DNA of 35,911 nt from contig CAMMMX010000025.1 of the NCBI GenBank assembly GCA_946498095.1, positions 1-35,911 on the forward strand. The letters are read 5' to 3'. The notes beneath the pieces were generated by a model, which was not told the DNA's origin, did not search any database, and saw only the letters and a program-made list of their open reading frames with translations. A program made the position numbers and the translations under genes. Origin of the DNA: an uncultured Clostridia bacterium. Lineage in GTDB: Bacteria; Bacillota; Clostridia; Oscillospirales; Ruminococcaceae. Each line of letters opens with the position of its first letter. Position 1 is the stretch's first letter. Of this stretch, positions 1 to 7,384 are shown piece after piece.

Positions 1-19
1 TCTCTTATTCATAGCAATA

Positions 20-60
20 CCCCCTGATGTACTTCTATTTTCCTACATCAGGGGGGCTTT
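20..60 (+). terminator. Rho-independent terminator of an upstream gene
   Basis: A perfect 12-bp inverted repeat (arms 20-31 and 44-55) is followed on the plus strand by GCTTTCTTTATT. The U-rich side lies on the plus strand, so it most likely ends a gene left of the window. It may also stop minus-strand transcription leaving the SRAP gene. Positions 61-221 hold no gene I can support. Confidence 0.75.
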
Positions 61-221
61 CTTTATTGTACGATTTTTCTGAAGATATTCACCGCAGCAT
101 TCGGAGACTTTTTCTGCTTTTCTTTCTCAGGCTTGCCATGCTTCCACGCGGCAAAAAAAGGCCCCTTCCCTGTACACCCGCGATTTCACGGATAGGCAGG
201 CCGGATAGGGTATCAACACCC

Positions 222-794
222 TCATACGACCGACTTTTCCAGCATCGGCGGCGTCTGATGAAGGATGCATAGGGCCTTTTCCCTGTCGAACACCCAAGCG
301 ACCGCAGCCTCCCGCGTCAGCACCACCGGCATCCGGCGATGCACATCGCTGACGGAAGCATTGGCCTGTGTCGTCAGGATGACAAACCGCCGCCCGCCGT
401 CATACAGGCTATATAGACCCGCCATGTACAGGACAGCCTGACCGGGAAGGCGGAACAGGTATTTCTGGTGCGCCGCATCCTGCGACCACTCGTAAAAGCC
501 CGTTGACGGCACCAGACAGCGGCGCAGAAGCACGCTTTCCCGGAAAGTCTTCTTTTCCGTCGCGGTTTCCGCTCTGGCGTTGATGAGGACGCCTTTGCCT
601 CGGAAATCCGGGTACCCCCAGACGCAAGCTTGCGGTTCCATTCTTTCCCCTTCCTCCAACAGGATAGGAGCACGATTGGTGGGGAAAATCTCGCCGGTAC
701 GCACCGGCTCTTTGTATTTACGGTTGAGTGTATCGACGATACGGTTGATTTCCGCAGCGTCATCCCCGGTAAAGAGACTGTATCTGCCGCACAT
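222..794 (-). CDS. SOS response-associated peptidase (SRAP/HMCES/YedK family)
   Basis: This 190-residue protein has the features of the SRAP family. Members shield abasic sites in single-stranded DNA by forming a covalent thiazolidine link through Cys2. The N-terminus is MCGRY, so after Met removal Cys2 becomes the reactive terminal residue. The other family residues are present: Asn72 in the NARAET block, Glu102 in the GFYEW block and His152 in HRRMPVVL. The length matches bacterial members (about 190-230). An AGGAGG site sits 6-7 bases before the ATG. It stands alone: the ara operon upstream on the same strand ends in its own terminator. The role in DNA damage tolerance is family knowledge; the sequence shows no LexA box I could identify. 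Confidence 0.93.
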   Translation of the reverse strand: MCGRYSLFTGDDAAEINRIVDTLNRKYKEPVRTGEIFPTNRAPILLEEGERMEPQACVWGYPDFRGKGVLINARAETATEKKTFRESVLLRRCLVPSTGFYEWSQDAAHQKYLFRLPGQAVLYMAGLYSLYDGGRRFVILTTQANASVSDVHRRMPVVLTREAAVAWVFDREKALCILHQTPPMLEKSVV

Positions 795-887
795 ATCCGC
801 CTCCTAGTATTTGGTCTTTGGAAAAGAGCACCCGAATCCAGTTTGCCCGGCGAATGGCCCTTTATTCCCCGATTCTATATATGGAAA

Positions 888-922
888 CAGCCGGACGGAA
901 ACAAATGCCCCCCGTCCGGCTG
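888..922 (-). terminator. Terminator of the ara operon
   Basis: A perfect 11-bp GC-rich inverted repeat (arms 888-898 and 912-922) starts 6 bases after the araD stop on the minus strand. It is followed on that strand by TTTCCATATAT, a weak U-tract. Position and stem make it the likely end of the araBAD transcript. Confidence 0.7.
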
Positions 923-928
923 CTACCA

Positions 929-1618
929 TCAAGACTGGCCGTAATAGGCATGCACGCCGTGCTTACGCAGGAAATGCCGATCCAGCAACGCCTGCTGCAT
1001 CGGGACGCATCCCGTCGCCAGCTGCTCGGTAGCCGACGCCATGGCGGCTACCTCCTCCAAAACGACCGCGTTATGCACAGCTTCCACCGCGTCCTTTCCC
1101 CAGCAAAAAGGACCGTGGCTTTTGACCAGCACCGCCGGCATATCAGACGGCGAAAGGGACGCCAACCGTTCCACGATGACCCTGCCGGTCTCGCGCTCGT
1201 ACGCCCCAGCGATCTCTTCGGGCGTCATCTCCCGCGTACAGGGGATCTCACCGTAGAAATAGTCTCCATGGGTGGTGCCGTAAGCGGGGATAGAGCGCCC
1301 GGCCTGCGCCCAGACCGTCGCCCAGTGGGAATGGGTATGCACCACGCCACCAATTTGCGAAAAGGAGCGGTACAGCTCCAGATGGGTAGGTGTATCCGAA
1401 GACGGCTTCAGATCGCCCCAGACACGCCTACCGTCCACATCAACAACGACGATATCATCCGGCGTTAGCTTGTCATACGGCACGCCTGACGGCTTGATGG
1501 CGACCAGTCCCGCATCCCGATCAATCGCCGAAACGTTCCCCCAGGTGAAGGTGACCAATCCATATTGCGGCAGCATCAGGTTCGCTTCGCAGACTACCTC
1601 CCGCAGCTCCTTGAGCAT
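929..1618 (-). CDS. araD: L-ribulose-5-phosphate 4-epimerase
   Basis: Converts L-ribulose 5-phosphate to D-xylulose 5-phosphate, the last step of L-arabinose entry into the pentose phosphate pathway; cytoplasmic. The 229-residue product fits the class II aldolase/epimerase family (E. coli AraD is 231). Zinc ligands are visible as His94 and His96 in HTHSHW and His168 in KSHGPFCWG. Asp119 in the THGDYFYG block corresponds to the catalytic Asp120 of E. coli. A conserved Tyr lies near the C-terminus (HAYYGQS). It is the third gene of araB-araA-araD, 19 bases after araA, with a GGGGAGGGA ribosome binding site. The paralogues UlaF and SgbE act on the same substrate, but the araA/araB context settles the name. 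Confidence 0.95.
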   Translation of the reverse strand: MLKELREVVCEANLMLPQYGLVTFTWGNVSAIDRDAGLVAIKPSGVPYDKLTPDDIVVVDVDGRRVWGDLKPSSDTPTHLELYRSFSQIGGVVHTHSHWATVWAQAGRSIPAYGTTHGDYFYGEIPCTREMTPEEIAGAYERETGRVIVERLASLSPSDMPAVLVKSHGPFCWGKDAVEAVHNAVVLEEVAAMASATEQLATGCVPMQQALLDRHFLRKHGVHAYYGQS

Positions 1619-1637
1619 CGCGCTATCCCTCCCCGTC

Positions 1638-3116
1638 CTATTTCAGCTTCCAGGCTAGGTCGTTCCAAAACAGCTCCTTTTCCAGCTGTTCCAGATCCGT
1701 GCCCTCGCCGATATGGATGTATTCGATGTCCATCATCCGCGCCCAGTCACGCAAGTGTTCAGCGGAAAGCGCTTGGGTAAAGACGGTATGGTGCGCACCT
1801 CCTGCCAGAATCCACGCCTCGGTAGCAGTGGACAGATCCGGCATCGGTTCCCACATCACACGCGCGACCGGCAGGTTGGGCATATCCTTCAGCGGCTCTA
1901 CCGCTTCCACGTCGTTGACAATCAGCCGCATCCGACCGCCCATATCAACCAGCGTCGCGACGATGCCACTGCCGGCGCGTCCATCGAAGACGAGACGTGC
2001 CGGCGGCTGCCGGTCACCGATGGACAGCGGATGCACCTCAATGCGCGGACGCTCCCCTGCAACGGTCGGGCAGACCTCCAGCATATGGGCGCCCAACGTA
2101 TAGTCGTGGCGCAGACCATAATGGTAGGTGTAATCTTCCATGAACGAGGTCCCACCCTTGAGTCCTTCCGCCATCGCCTTCATCACAGCCAGCAGCGCAG
2201 CGGTCTTCCAGTCGCCCTCGCCGCCGAATCCATAGCCGTCCGCCATCAGGTTTTGGCAGGCCAGCCCTGGTAATTGCTGTAGGCCGTGGAGATCCTCGAA
2301 GGTGGTGGTGAAAGCGCCGAAGCCACCTTCGTGCAGGATGCTACGTAGCGCCGCCTCGATCCGCGCCTGGTAGCGGACAGCCTCGATATCCTCGGAAGCC
2401 AGCTCATAGCGCAACAAGTACTGGTCGTACACGGAAGAGACATCCTCTTCGGACAGCTGCTGCATCGCCTGCACAAGATCCCCCACCCCGTGCGTGTTCA
2501 CCGACCAGCCAAGCTTCAGCTGCGCCTCCACCTTGTCCCCCTCCGTCACGGCAACCTGACGCATATTGTCCCCGAAACGGCAAACTTTCAGGCTGCGCGA
2601 CACCGCCGCACCGACCGCACTGCGCATGAAGCCGGCCAGCCTGTCACGGACGGACTCGTCCTCCCAGTAGCCCGACACAACTTTCCTTGCCTTACGCAGT
2701 CGCGCACCGATAAAGCCGTGTTCGCGGTCGCCGTGCGCCGATTGATTGAGATTCATAAAATCCATGTCAATCTCGTTCCAAGGAATCTCCCGGTTAAACT
2801 GGGTGTGAAGGTGCAGCCACGGCTTTTCCAGTCGAGACAGCCCTGCAATCCACATTTTCGACGGGCTGAAGGTATGCATCCAGGTAATGACACCTGCGCA
2901 ACGCTCGTCTGCGTTGGCCTCCAGGCAGACGCGGGTAATCTCTTCCTCCGACGTAGCCACCGCCTTACAGACAATCCCACAGGGCAGCTGCTCGGCCTTG
3001 TTCAGACCCTCCGTCATAACGCGCGCATCCGCCTCTACCCGACGCAGCGCCTCCTCCCCGTAAAGGTGTTGGCTTCCCACGACAAACCAAAACTCATACT
3101 TGCTCATAACCGACAT
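1638..3116 (-). CDS. araA: L-arabinose isomerase
   Basis: Isomerises L-arabinose to L-ribulose in the cytoplasm, using a divalent metal (Mn2+ in the family). The 492-residue product matches the family length (about 500). Residues equivalent to E. coli Glu306, Glu333 and His350 are Glu300 (GFGGEGDW), Glu327 (SFMEDY) and His344 (LGAHMLE). The second active-site histidine is in the GGAHHTVF block near the C-terminus. The N-terminal [13 protein letters not shown] stretch is diagnostic. Two start codons three codons apart are possible; 3116 is preferred because GGAGGAGGA lies at normal distance, while the ATG at 3107 would be too far. The gene follows araB after 36 bases and precedes araD by 19. 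Confidence 0.97.
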   Translation of the reverse strand: MSVMSKYEFWFVVGSQHLYGEEALRRVEADARVMTEGLNKAEQLPCGIVCKAVATSEEEITRVCLEANADERCAGVITWMHTFSPSKMWIAGLSRLEKPWLHLHTQFNREIPWNEIDMDFMNLNQSAHGDREHGFIGARLRKARKVVSGYWEDESVRDRLAGFMRSAVGAAVSRSLKVCRFGDNMRQVAVTEGDKVEAQLKLGWSVNTHGVGDLVQAMQQLSEEDVSSVYDQYLLRYELASEDIEAVRYQARIEAALRSILHEGGFGAFTTTFEDLHGLQQLPGLACQNLMADGYGFGGEGDWKTAALLAVMKAMAEGLKGGTSFMEDYTYHYGLRHDYTLGAHMLEVCPTVAGERPRIEVHPLSIGDRQPPARLVFDGRAGSGIVATLVDMGGRMRLIVNDVEAVEPLKDMPNLPVARVMWEPMPDLSTATEAWILAGGAHHTVFTQALSAEHLRDWARMMDIEYIHIGEGTDLEQLEKELFWNDLAWKLK

Positions 3117-3152
3117 CTCATGTCCTCCTCCGTATCACCATACTTGCAGGCT

Positions 3153-4820
3153 TTACCTGCTCGCTTCGTTCTTCAGCTTCTTCAGACGCTTCATCACGTC
3201 GTTACCGCCGCGCCCGAAATAGTCTAGCAGCGTTTCATATTCCTGATACAGCTTGTCATATGCCTTGACGTTTTCCTCTATCGGCGTATAGACGGTGTCT
3301 TTGAGTTTACCCAGACGCTGCGCCGCAGTAAAGATGTCGTCATAGCCGCCCCGTGCGCTGCCGGCCGCGACAGCACCGAAGATAGCGCTACCCAGCGCTG
3401 GCCCCTGCGCAGAACCGGAGATATGGATCGGCATATTGATAACGTCCGCGTAAATCTGCATCGTCATCGGGTCCTTATCGGCAATACCACCCGCCGCGTA
3501 AAACTCGTTGACCGCAACGCCGTGACGGCGGAAGTTCTCAATAATCATGCGGGTGCCATACGCCGTCGCCTCAATCAAGGCACGGTAAATTTCCTCCGGG
3601 CGCGTCTGCAACGTCATGCCCAGCATAAGGCCAGTTAGATCGACGTCCACCAGCGGCGAACGGTTGCCGTTCCACCAGTCAAGCGCTAGCAGTCCGCTTT
3701 CGCCGACAGCCAACTTCTCAGCCTTTTCCCGCAAGTATTTATGAATGTTCATCCCCTTAGCCTTGGCGTCGGCGTAATAGCTCTGTGGCAGGCAGTTGTC
3801 GACAAACCATGCGAAATGGTCGCCCACACAGCTCTGCCCCGCTTCATAGCCAAAATAGCCCGGCAGGATACCGTCCTCGACGACGCCGCAGATTCCCGGG
3901 ACCGCTTTCTCTTCCCTGTCCATCAGCATATGACAGGTGGAGGTGCCCATGATGGCCAGCATCTTACCGGGGCCGTCGATCTTGACAGCCGGGACACAGA
4001 CATGCGCGTCGACGTTGCCGACCGCGACTGCTGTCCCCTCCCTCAGTCCTGTCAGACGGGCTGCAGCAGGACAAATTTCGCCCGCCTTGGAAGCAAGCGG
4101 CGTCACCGGGCAATTGAGCTTCTCTTCGACCAGATTTTCCAGCCGCGGGTCCAGAGCTTTGAAAAACTCCTTGGACGGGTAGCCGTCCTGCTTGTGCCAG
4201 ATGGCCTTATAGCCCGCCGTACAGGAATTACGTGTCTGGACGCCGGTGAGCTGCCAGACCACCCAGTCAGCCGCCTCTAAGATGTAATCGGCCGCCTCAT
4301 AGACCTCCGGCGCCTCGTCCAGTATCTGCCAAATTTTCGGGACAGCCCATTCGGAGGAAATCTTGCCACCGTAACGGTCGATCCATTTTTCCCCGCGAGC
4401 ATGGGCAATTTCGTTAAGACGGTTCGCCTTGTCCTGTGCAGCATGGTGCTTCCACAGCTTAACGTAAGCATGGGGGTTGTCTTTAAACGCATCAAGGAAG
4501 CACAGCGGTGTGCCGTCTTTTTTGACCGGCAGGACGGTGCAGGCCGTAAAGTCAATACCCACGCCGACCACATCGTCGGCGGAAACGCCCGCCTCCTGCA
4601 GGACCGCTGGGATAGTTTTCGCAAACACGTCCAGGTAATCCTGTGGATGCTCCAGCGCCCAGTCCATACCAAGCTTCTTACCGCTGGGCAATGTCTCGTC
4701 CATTACCGCATGTGGGTACTCGTACGTGGCAGAAGCAAGCTCCTCACCGGTTTCCAGGTTGACCAAAAGCGCGCGGCCGGACAGCGTGCCGAAATCCACG
4801 CCAAGAGAATATTTTGCCAT
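3153..4820 (-). CDS. araB: L-ribulokinase (FGGY carbohydrate kinase)
   Basis: Phosphorylates L-ribulose to L-ribulose 5-phosphate with ATP. The 555-residue product has the FGGY two-domain layout. The N-terminal phosphate loop [11 protein letters not shown] is at residues 9-19, and an internal [12 protein letters not shown] block, the MGTSTCHML nucleotide-side loop and the [14 protein letters not shown] block typical of AraB follow. The reading frame stays open 25 codons upstream. I place the start at 4820 because an AAAGGAT site precedes it and [12 protein letters not shown] is the family N-terminus. It is the first gene of araBAD, about 78 bases downstream of the predicted transcription start. 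No arabinose transporter or AraR-type regulator is in the window. Confidence 0.96.
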   Translation of the reverse strand: MAKYSLGVDFGTLSGRALLVNLETGEELASATYEYPHAVMDETLPSGKKLGMDWALEHPQDYLDVFAKTIPAVLQEAGVSADDVVGVGIDFTACTVLPVKKDGTPLCFLDAFKDNPHAYVKLWKHHAAQDKANRLNEIAHARGEKWIDRYGGKISSEWAVPKIWQILDEAPEVYEAADYILEAADWVVWQLTGVQTRNSCTAGYKAIWHKQDGYPSKEFFKALDPRLENLVEEKLNCPVTPLASKAGEICPAAARLTGLREGTAVAVGNVDAHVCVPAVKIDGPGKMLAIMGTSTCHMLMDREEKAVPGICGVVEDGILPGYFGYEAGQSCVGDHFAWFVDNCLPQSYYADAKAKGMNIHKYLREKAEKLAVGESGLLALDWWNGNRSPLVDVDLTGLMLGMTLQTRPEEIYRALIEATAYGTRMIIENFRRHGVAVNEFYAAGGIADKDPMTMQIYADVINMPIHISGSAQGPALGSAIFGAVAAGSARGGYDDIFTAAQRLGKLKDTVYTPIEENVKAYDKLYQEYETLLDYFGRGGNDVMKRLKKLKNEASR

Positions 4821-4904
4821 ACAACAACATCCTTTTTCCTGCTGCGCCCGACCGTGCCGGCAAGCCCTTGCAGGGGCGCAACGATATTTCAACAATATGT
4901 AATC

Positions 4905-4933
4905 ATCATACTATTTTTTGCCGCCTTTTTCAA
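4905..4933 (-). promoter_or_regulatory. Sigma-A promoter of araBAD
   Basis: On the minus strand a TTGAAA -35 box (4928-4933) and a TATGAT -10 box (4905-4910) are separated by exactly 17 bp. Transcription would start near 4898, giving a leader of about 78 bases before araB. An odd palindrome TAGAC-AAC-GTCTA (4964-4976) lies about 30 bp upstream of the -35 box and could be a regulator site; that part is inference. Confidence 0.75.
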
Positions 4934-5137
4934 GAGCGTTTTTCATACGCATAGGTTCCGGTATAGACAACGTCTACCCCGGACGGGTGGAAGCGTGATT
5001 TCTGCTATGCAGAAAAAGCTCTCAATGAAGAGGGAAACCCTTCTTACCCCCCAATACCAACCGTACAGGCAGCATGAAACGCCGCCGCTTGATTCGTACG
5101 TAAACTGCCTGTGGACTGCATCGGAAAAGGCTTCCAT

Positions 5138-5166
5138 TTGACATTACATGTCGGTTATGCTATAAA
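5138..5166 (+). promoter_or_regulatory. Sigma-A promoter of the ABC-F gene
   Basis: A consensus TTGACA (5138-5143), a 17-bp spacer and TATAAA (5161-5166). Transcription would begin near 5173 and give a leader of about 105 bases. The leader contains a short perfect palindrome CGGGATATCCCG (5237-5248). The 460-bp interval 4821-5278 between the divergent araB and ABC-F genes holds the two promoters and no gene. Confidence 0.85.
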
Positions 5167-5278
5167 ATAAGATAGGATTCTTTCGGCAAAAATGGCAGAA
5201 AACCAACAGGAGTCCCGCAAAACTGACAGCTTAAAACGGGATATCCCGCCGTCACAGTATAGAGAAAAGGACAAAATA

Positions 5279-6835
5279 ATGAGCATTCTTGAAGTAAAAG
5301 ACTTAACACACGGCTTTGGCGACAAAACGCTGTTCCGTAACGCGTCGATGATACTGTCGCGCGGTGAAAAGATGGGGCTGACCGGCCTCAACGGGGTGGG
5401 AAAGAGCACCTTTCTGGGAATGCTGACAGGAGAAATCATCCCCGACCAGGGCCTGGTTCGCTGGAACCCTCGCATCCGGATGGGCTACCTGGACCAGCAG
5501 GCCAAAATAAACGGCAGTCAAACGGTGCGCAGCTACTTGTGCGGCGCTTTCGACCAGCTCTATGAGGTGCAGGACCGCATCGACGCATTAGCTGGACAGG
5601 TCTCCCAGAAGACCACCGATCCGGATGAGATGCAGCGCCTGTTGGACGAGATGGGGCAGCTGCAAAGTATCCTGGACAGCAGCGACTTCTACACCATCGA
5701 CAGCGACGTCGAAAAAATCGCTTCCGGCCTTGGGATCGCCGCCTTCGGCCTGGACACCCCGGTCGCGCAGCTCAGCGGCGGGCAGCGCGCCAAGGTGCTG
5801 CTGGCAAAGCTTTTGCTCGAAAACCCCGATGTTCTACTGCTGGACGAGCCGACCAATTTCTTGGACAAGGAGCACATTGACTGGTTAAGTAAATATCTCT
5901 CCGCCTTCAAGGGCTCCTTTATCGTCGTCTCGCACGACTACGATTTCCTCGATCGGGTCGTCAACTGCATCTGCGACATTGAATTCGGCGTCATGTCGCG
6001 CTACAACGGGTCATACAAAAGCTTCGTCGCGCAGAAGGCGCAAAAGCACGACGAATATGTTAAGGCGTATGGTGCGCAGCAGAAGGAGGTCGCCCGGCTC
6101 GAAGACTATATCCGGAAAAACATCACCCGTGCCTCTACAGCCGGCATGGCAAAAAGTCGCCGTAAGAAGCTGGAAAAGATGGATCTTTTGGAAAAGCCGG
6201 CGGAACACGTCAAGCCTACCTATCATTTTCCTTTCGTACCACTGGTCGGGCGGACGGCGCTTTGGGTCAACGACCTGACGGTCGGTTACATAGGGCCGCT
6301 GCTGCCCCCCATCAACCTGATGCTGTCCATGGGCCAGAAGCTCGCCGTCACCGGCTTCAACGGCATCGGAAAGAGTACCTTCCTCAAAACCATATGCGGG
6401 TACCTGCCCCCTATTTCGGGGAACTTTAAGTATAACGACAAAATTATCACCGGTTATTATGAACAGGAACATGTCTGGCAGGACCCTTCCCGTACCCCCT
6501 TTGATGAAATCCGTGAAGCCTATCCGCGTATGACAGACAAAGAAATCCGCGGCGCGCTGTCCCGGGCAGGGCTGGGGAGTGATCAGATGACGCAGGCGCT
6601 TTCGACCCTCAGTGGAGGCGAGCAGGCTAAGGTCAAGCTATGCAAGCTTTCCCTCCGCCCCTGTAACCTTCTGGTGCTGGACGAGCCGACCAACCACTTG
6701 GACGCAGACAGCGTCAGCCACCTGCAAACTGTCCTCAAGGCTTTTGCAGGAAGCGTCATCTTCGTCTCCCACAGCAAACCGTTCTGCGCGGCTGTGGCGG
6801 ATTCGGAGCTCGACTTTGAAAAGCTGTTCGACTAA
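5279..6835 (+). CDS. ABC-F family ATPase (duplicated ATP-binding cassette protein)
   Basis: Soluble protein with two ATP-binding cassettes and no membrane segment. ABC-F proteins act on the ribosome, as translation factors or as antibiotic protection proteins. The 518-residue product shows Walker A GLNGVGKST (residues 36-44) and GFNGIGKST, signatures LSGGQRAKV and LSGGEQAKV, and Walker B motifs ending in LDEPTNFLD and LDEPTNHLD. A charged, helix-prone linker joins the halves. The start at 5279 has an AAAGGA site; the open frame runs upstream to 5192 but without one. The second H-loop reads VSHSKPF rather than the usual VSHDRxF, and the protein ends soon after it with no C-terminal coiled-coil extension. 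It resembles YbiT/YkpA-type members more than known resistance types, so I do not infer resistance. Confidence 0.92.
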   Translation: MSILEVKDLTHGFGDKTLFRNASMILSRGEKMGLTGLNGVGKSTFLGMLTGEIIPDQGLVRWNPRIRMGYLDQQAKINGSQTVRSYLCGAFDQLYEVQDRIDALAGQVSQKTTDPDEMQRLLDEMGQLQSILDSSDFYTIDSDVEKIASGLGIAAFGLDTPVAQLSGGQRAKVLLAKLLLENPDVLLLDEPTNFLDKEHIDWLSKYLSAFKGSFIVVSHDYDFLDRVVNCICDIEFGVMSRYNGSYKSFVAQKAQKHDEYVKAYGAQQKEVARLEDYIRKNITRASTAGMAKSRRKKLEKMDLLEKPAEHVKPTYHFPFVPLVGRTALWVNDLTVGYIGPLLPPINLMLSMGQKLAVTGFNGIGKSTFLKTICGYLPPISGNFKYNDKIITGYYEQEHVWQDPSRTPFDEIREAYPRMTDKEIRGALSRAGLGSDQMTQALSTLSGGEQAKVKLCKLSLRPCNLLVLDEPTNHLDADSVSHLQTVLKAFAGSVIFVSHSKPFCAAVADSELDFEKLFD

Positions 6836-6838
6836 AGC

Positions 6839-6863
6839 CCGCCCTCCCTCAGGGAGATGGCGG
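6839..6863 (+). repeat. Hairpin after the ABC-F gene
   Basis: CCGCC-CTCCCT/AGGGAG-GGCGG can fold into an 11-bp stem with a 2-base bulge. It has no U-tract, so termination is doubtful; it may attenuate or stabilise the mRNA upstream of the next gene. Confidence 0.35.
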
Positions 6864-6906
6864 ACCTTGTATGGTAAGATTGTAAGATGGAAAGGATGTG
6901 TGTCAG

Positions 6907-7347
6907 TTGCTGAAAGGGATTGACAGCGCCGTCTCCCCCGACCTTATCAAAATTCTGATGGAAATGAGGCACGGAGACGAGATTATCTTTGCCGACCGCA
7001 ATTTTCCCAGCGCGCGTCTCGCCGCTGCCGGCGGAAATCGGCTGGTCCGACTGGATGGACACGGCATCCCCCGCCTGCTGCGCGCTGTCCTGCCGCTGTT
7101 CCCGCTGGACGACTATGTAGACAGCCCTGTCGCGCTGATGCAGGTCGTGCCGGGTGACCCGGTAAAGGCGGTAATCTGGGAGGAATACGCCTCCATCATC
7201 GGACAACACGCGCCGTCGGCTCGTTTTTGCTACTTGGACCGCTATGCGTATTACGAGCGCGCCCAAAACGCCTACGCAATTGTGGCAACCGGCGAGGATG
7301 CGCGCTATGCCAACATTCTTCTGAAAAAAGGCTGTGTCCTGTCGTAA
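6907..7347 (+). CDS. RbsD/FucU-type sugar mutarotase (pyranase)
   Basis: Family members interconvert sugar anomers or ring forms (D-ribose pyranase RbsD, L-fucose mutarotase FucU). The 146-residue product carries the FucU-like block MxHGDEIIFADRNFPS with His22 and Asp30, and the C-terminal block YYERAQNAYAIVATGE..YANILLKKG. Both are characteristic and hold catalytic residues. I choose the TTG at 6907: it gives the usual MLKGI N-terminus and lies 10 bases after AAAGGA. A GTG three codons earlier (6898) is almost on top of that site. Substrate is not decidable. The gene is not next to a ribose or fucose operon, although araBAD is 2 kb away. It precedes the cell-wall amidase gene by 37 bases, so the two may be cotranscribed. 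Confidence 0.87.
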   Translation: MLKGIDSAVSPDLIKILMEMRHGDEIIFADRNFPSARLAAAGGNRLVRLDGHGIPRLLRAVLPLFPLDDYVDSPVALMQVVPGDPVKAVIWEEYASIIGQHAPSARFCYLDRYAYYERAQNAYAIVATGEDARYANILLKKGCVLS

Positions 7348-7384
7348 GCAGCAGGACGTCTAAAACGAAAGGGTTGATAATTGT

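Noticed and set aside
27-272. 81-codon plus-strand frame
   Set aside because: No ribosome binding site; it begins inside the terminator hairpin and overlaps the end of the SRAP gene.
2490-3227. 245-codon open frame on the plus strand
   Set aside because: Antisense to araA, whose catalytic residues are intact; a by-product of high GC.
5192-5278. Extended N-terminus of the ABC-F protein from the ATG at 5192
   Set aside because: It has no ribosome binding site and adds 29 polar residues not seen in the family; 5279 has AAAGGA and the family N-terminus.
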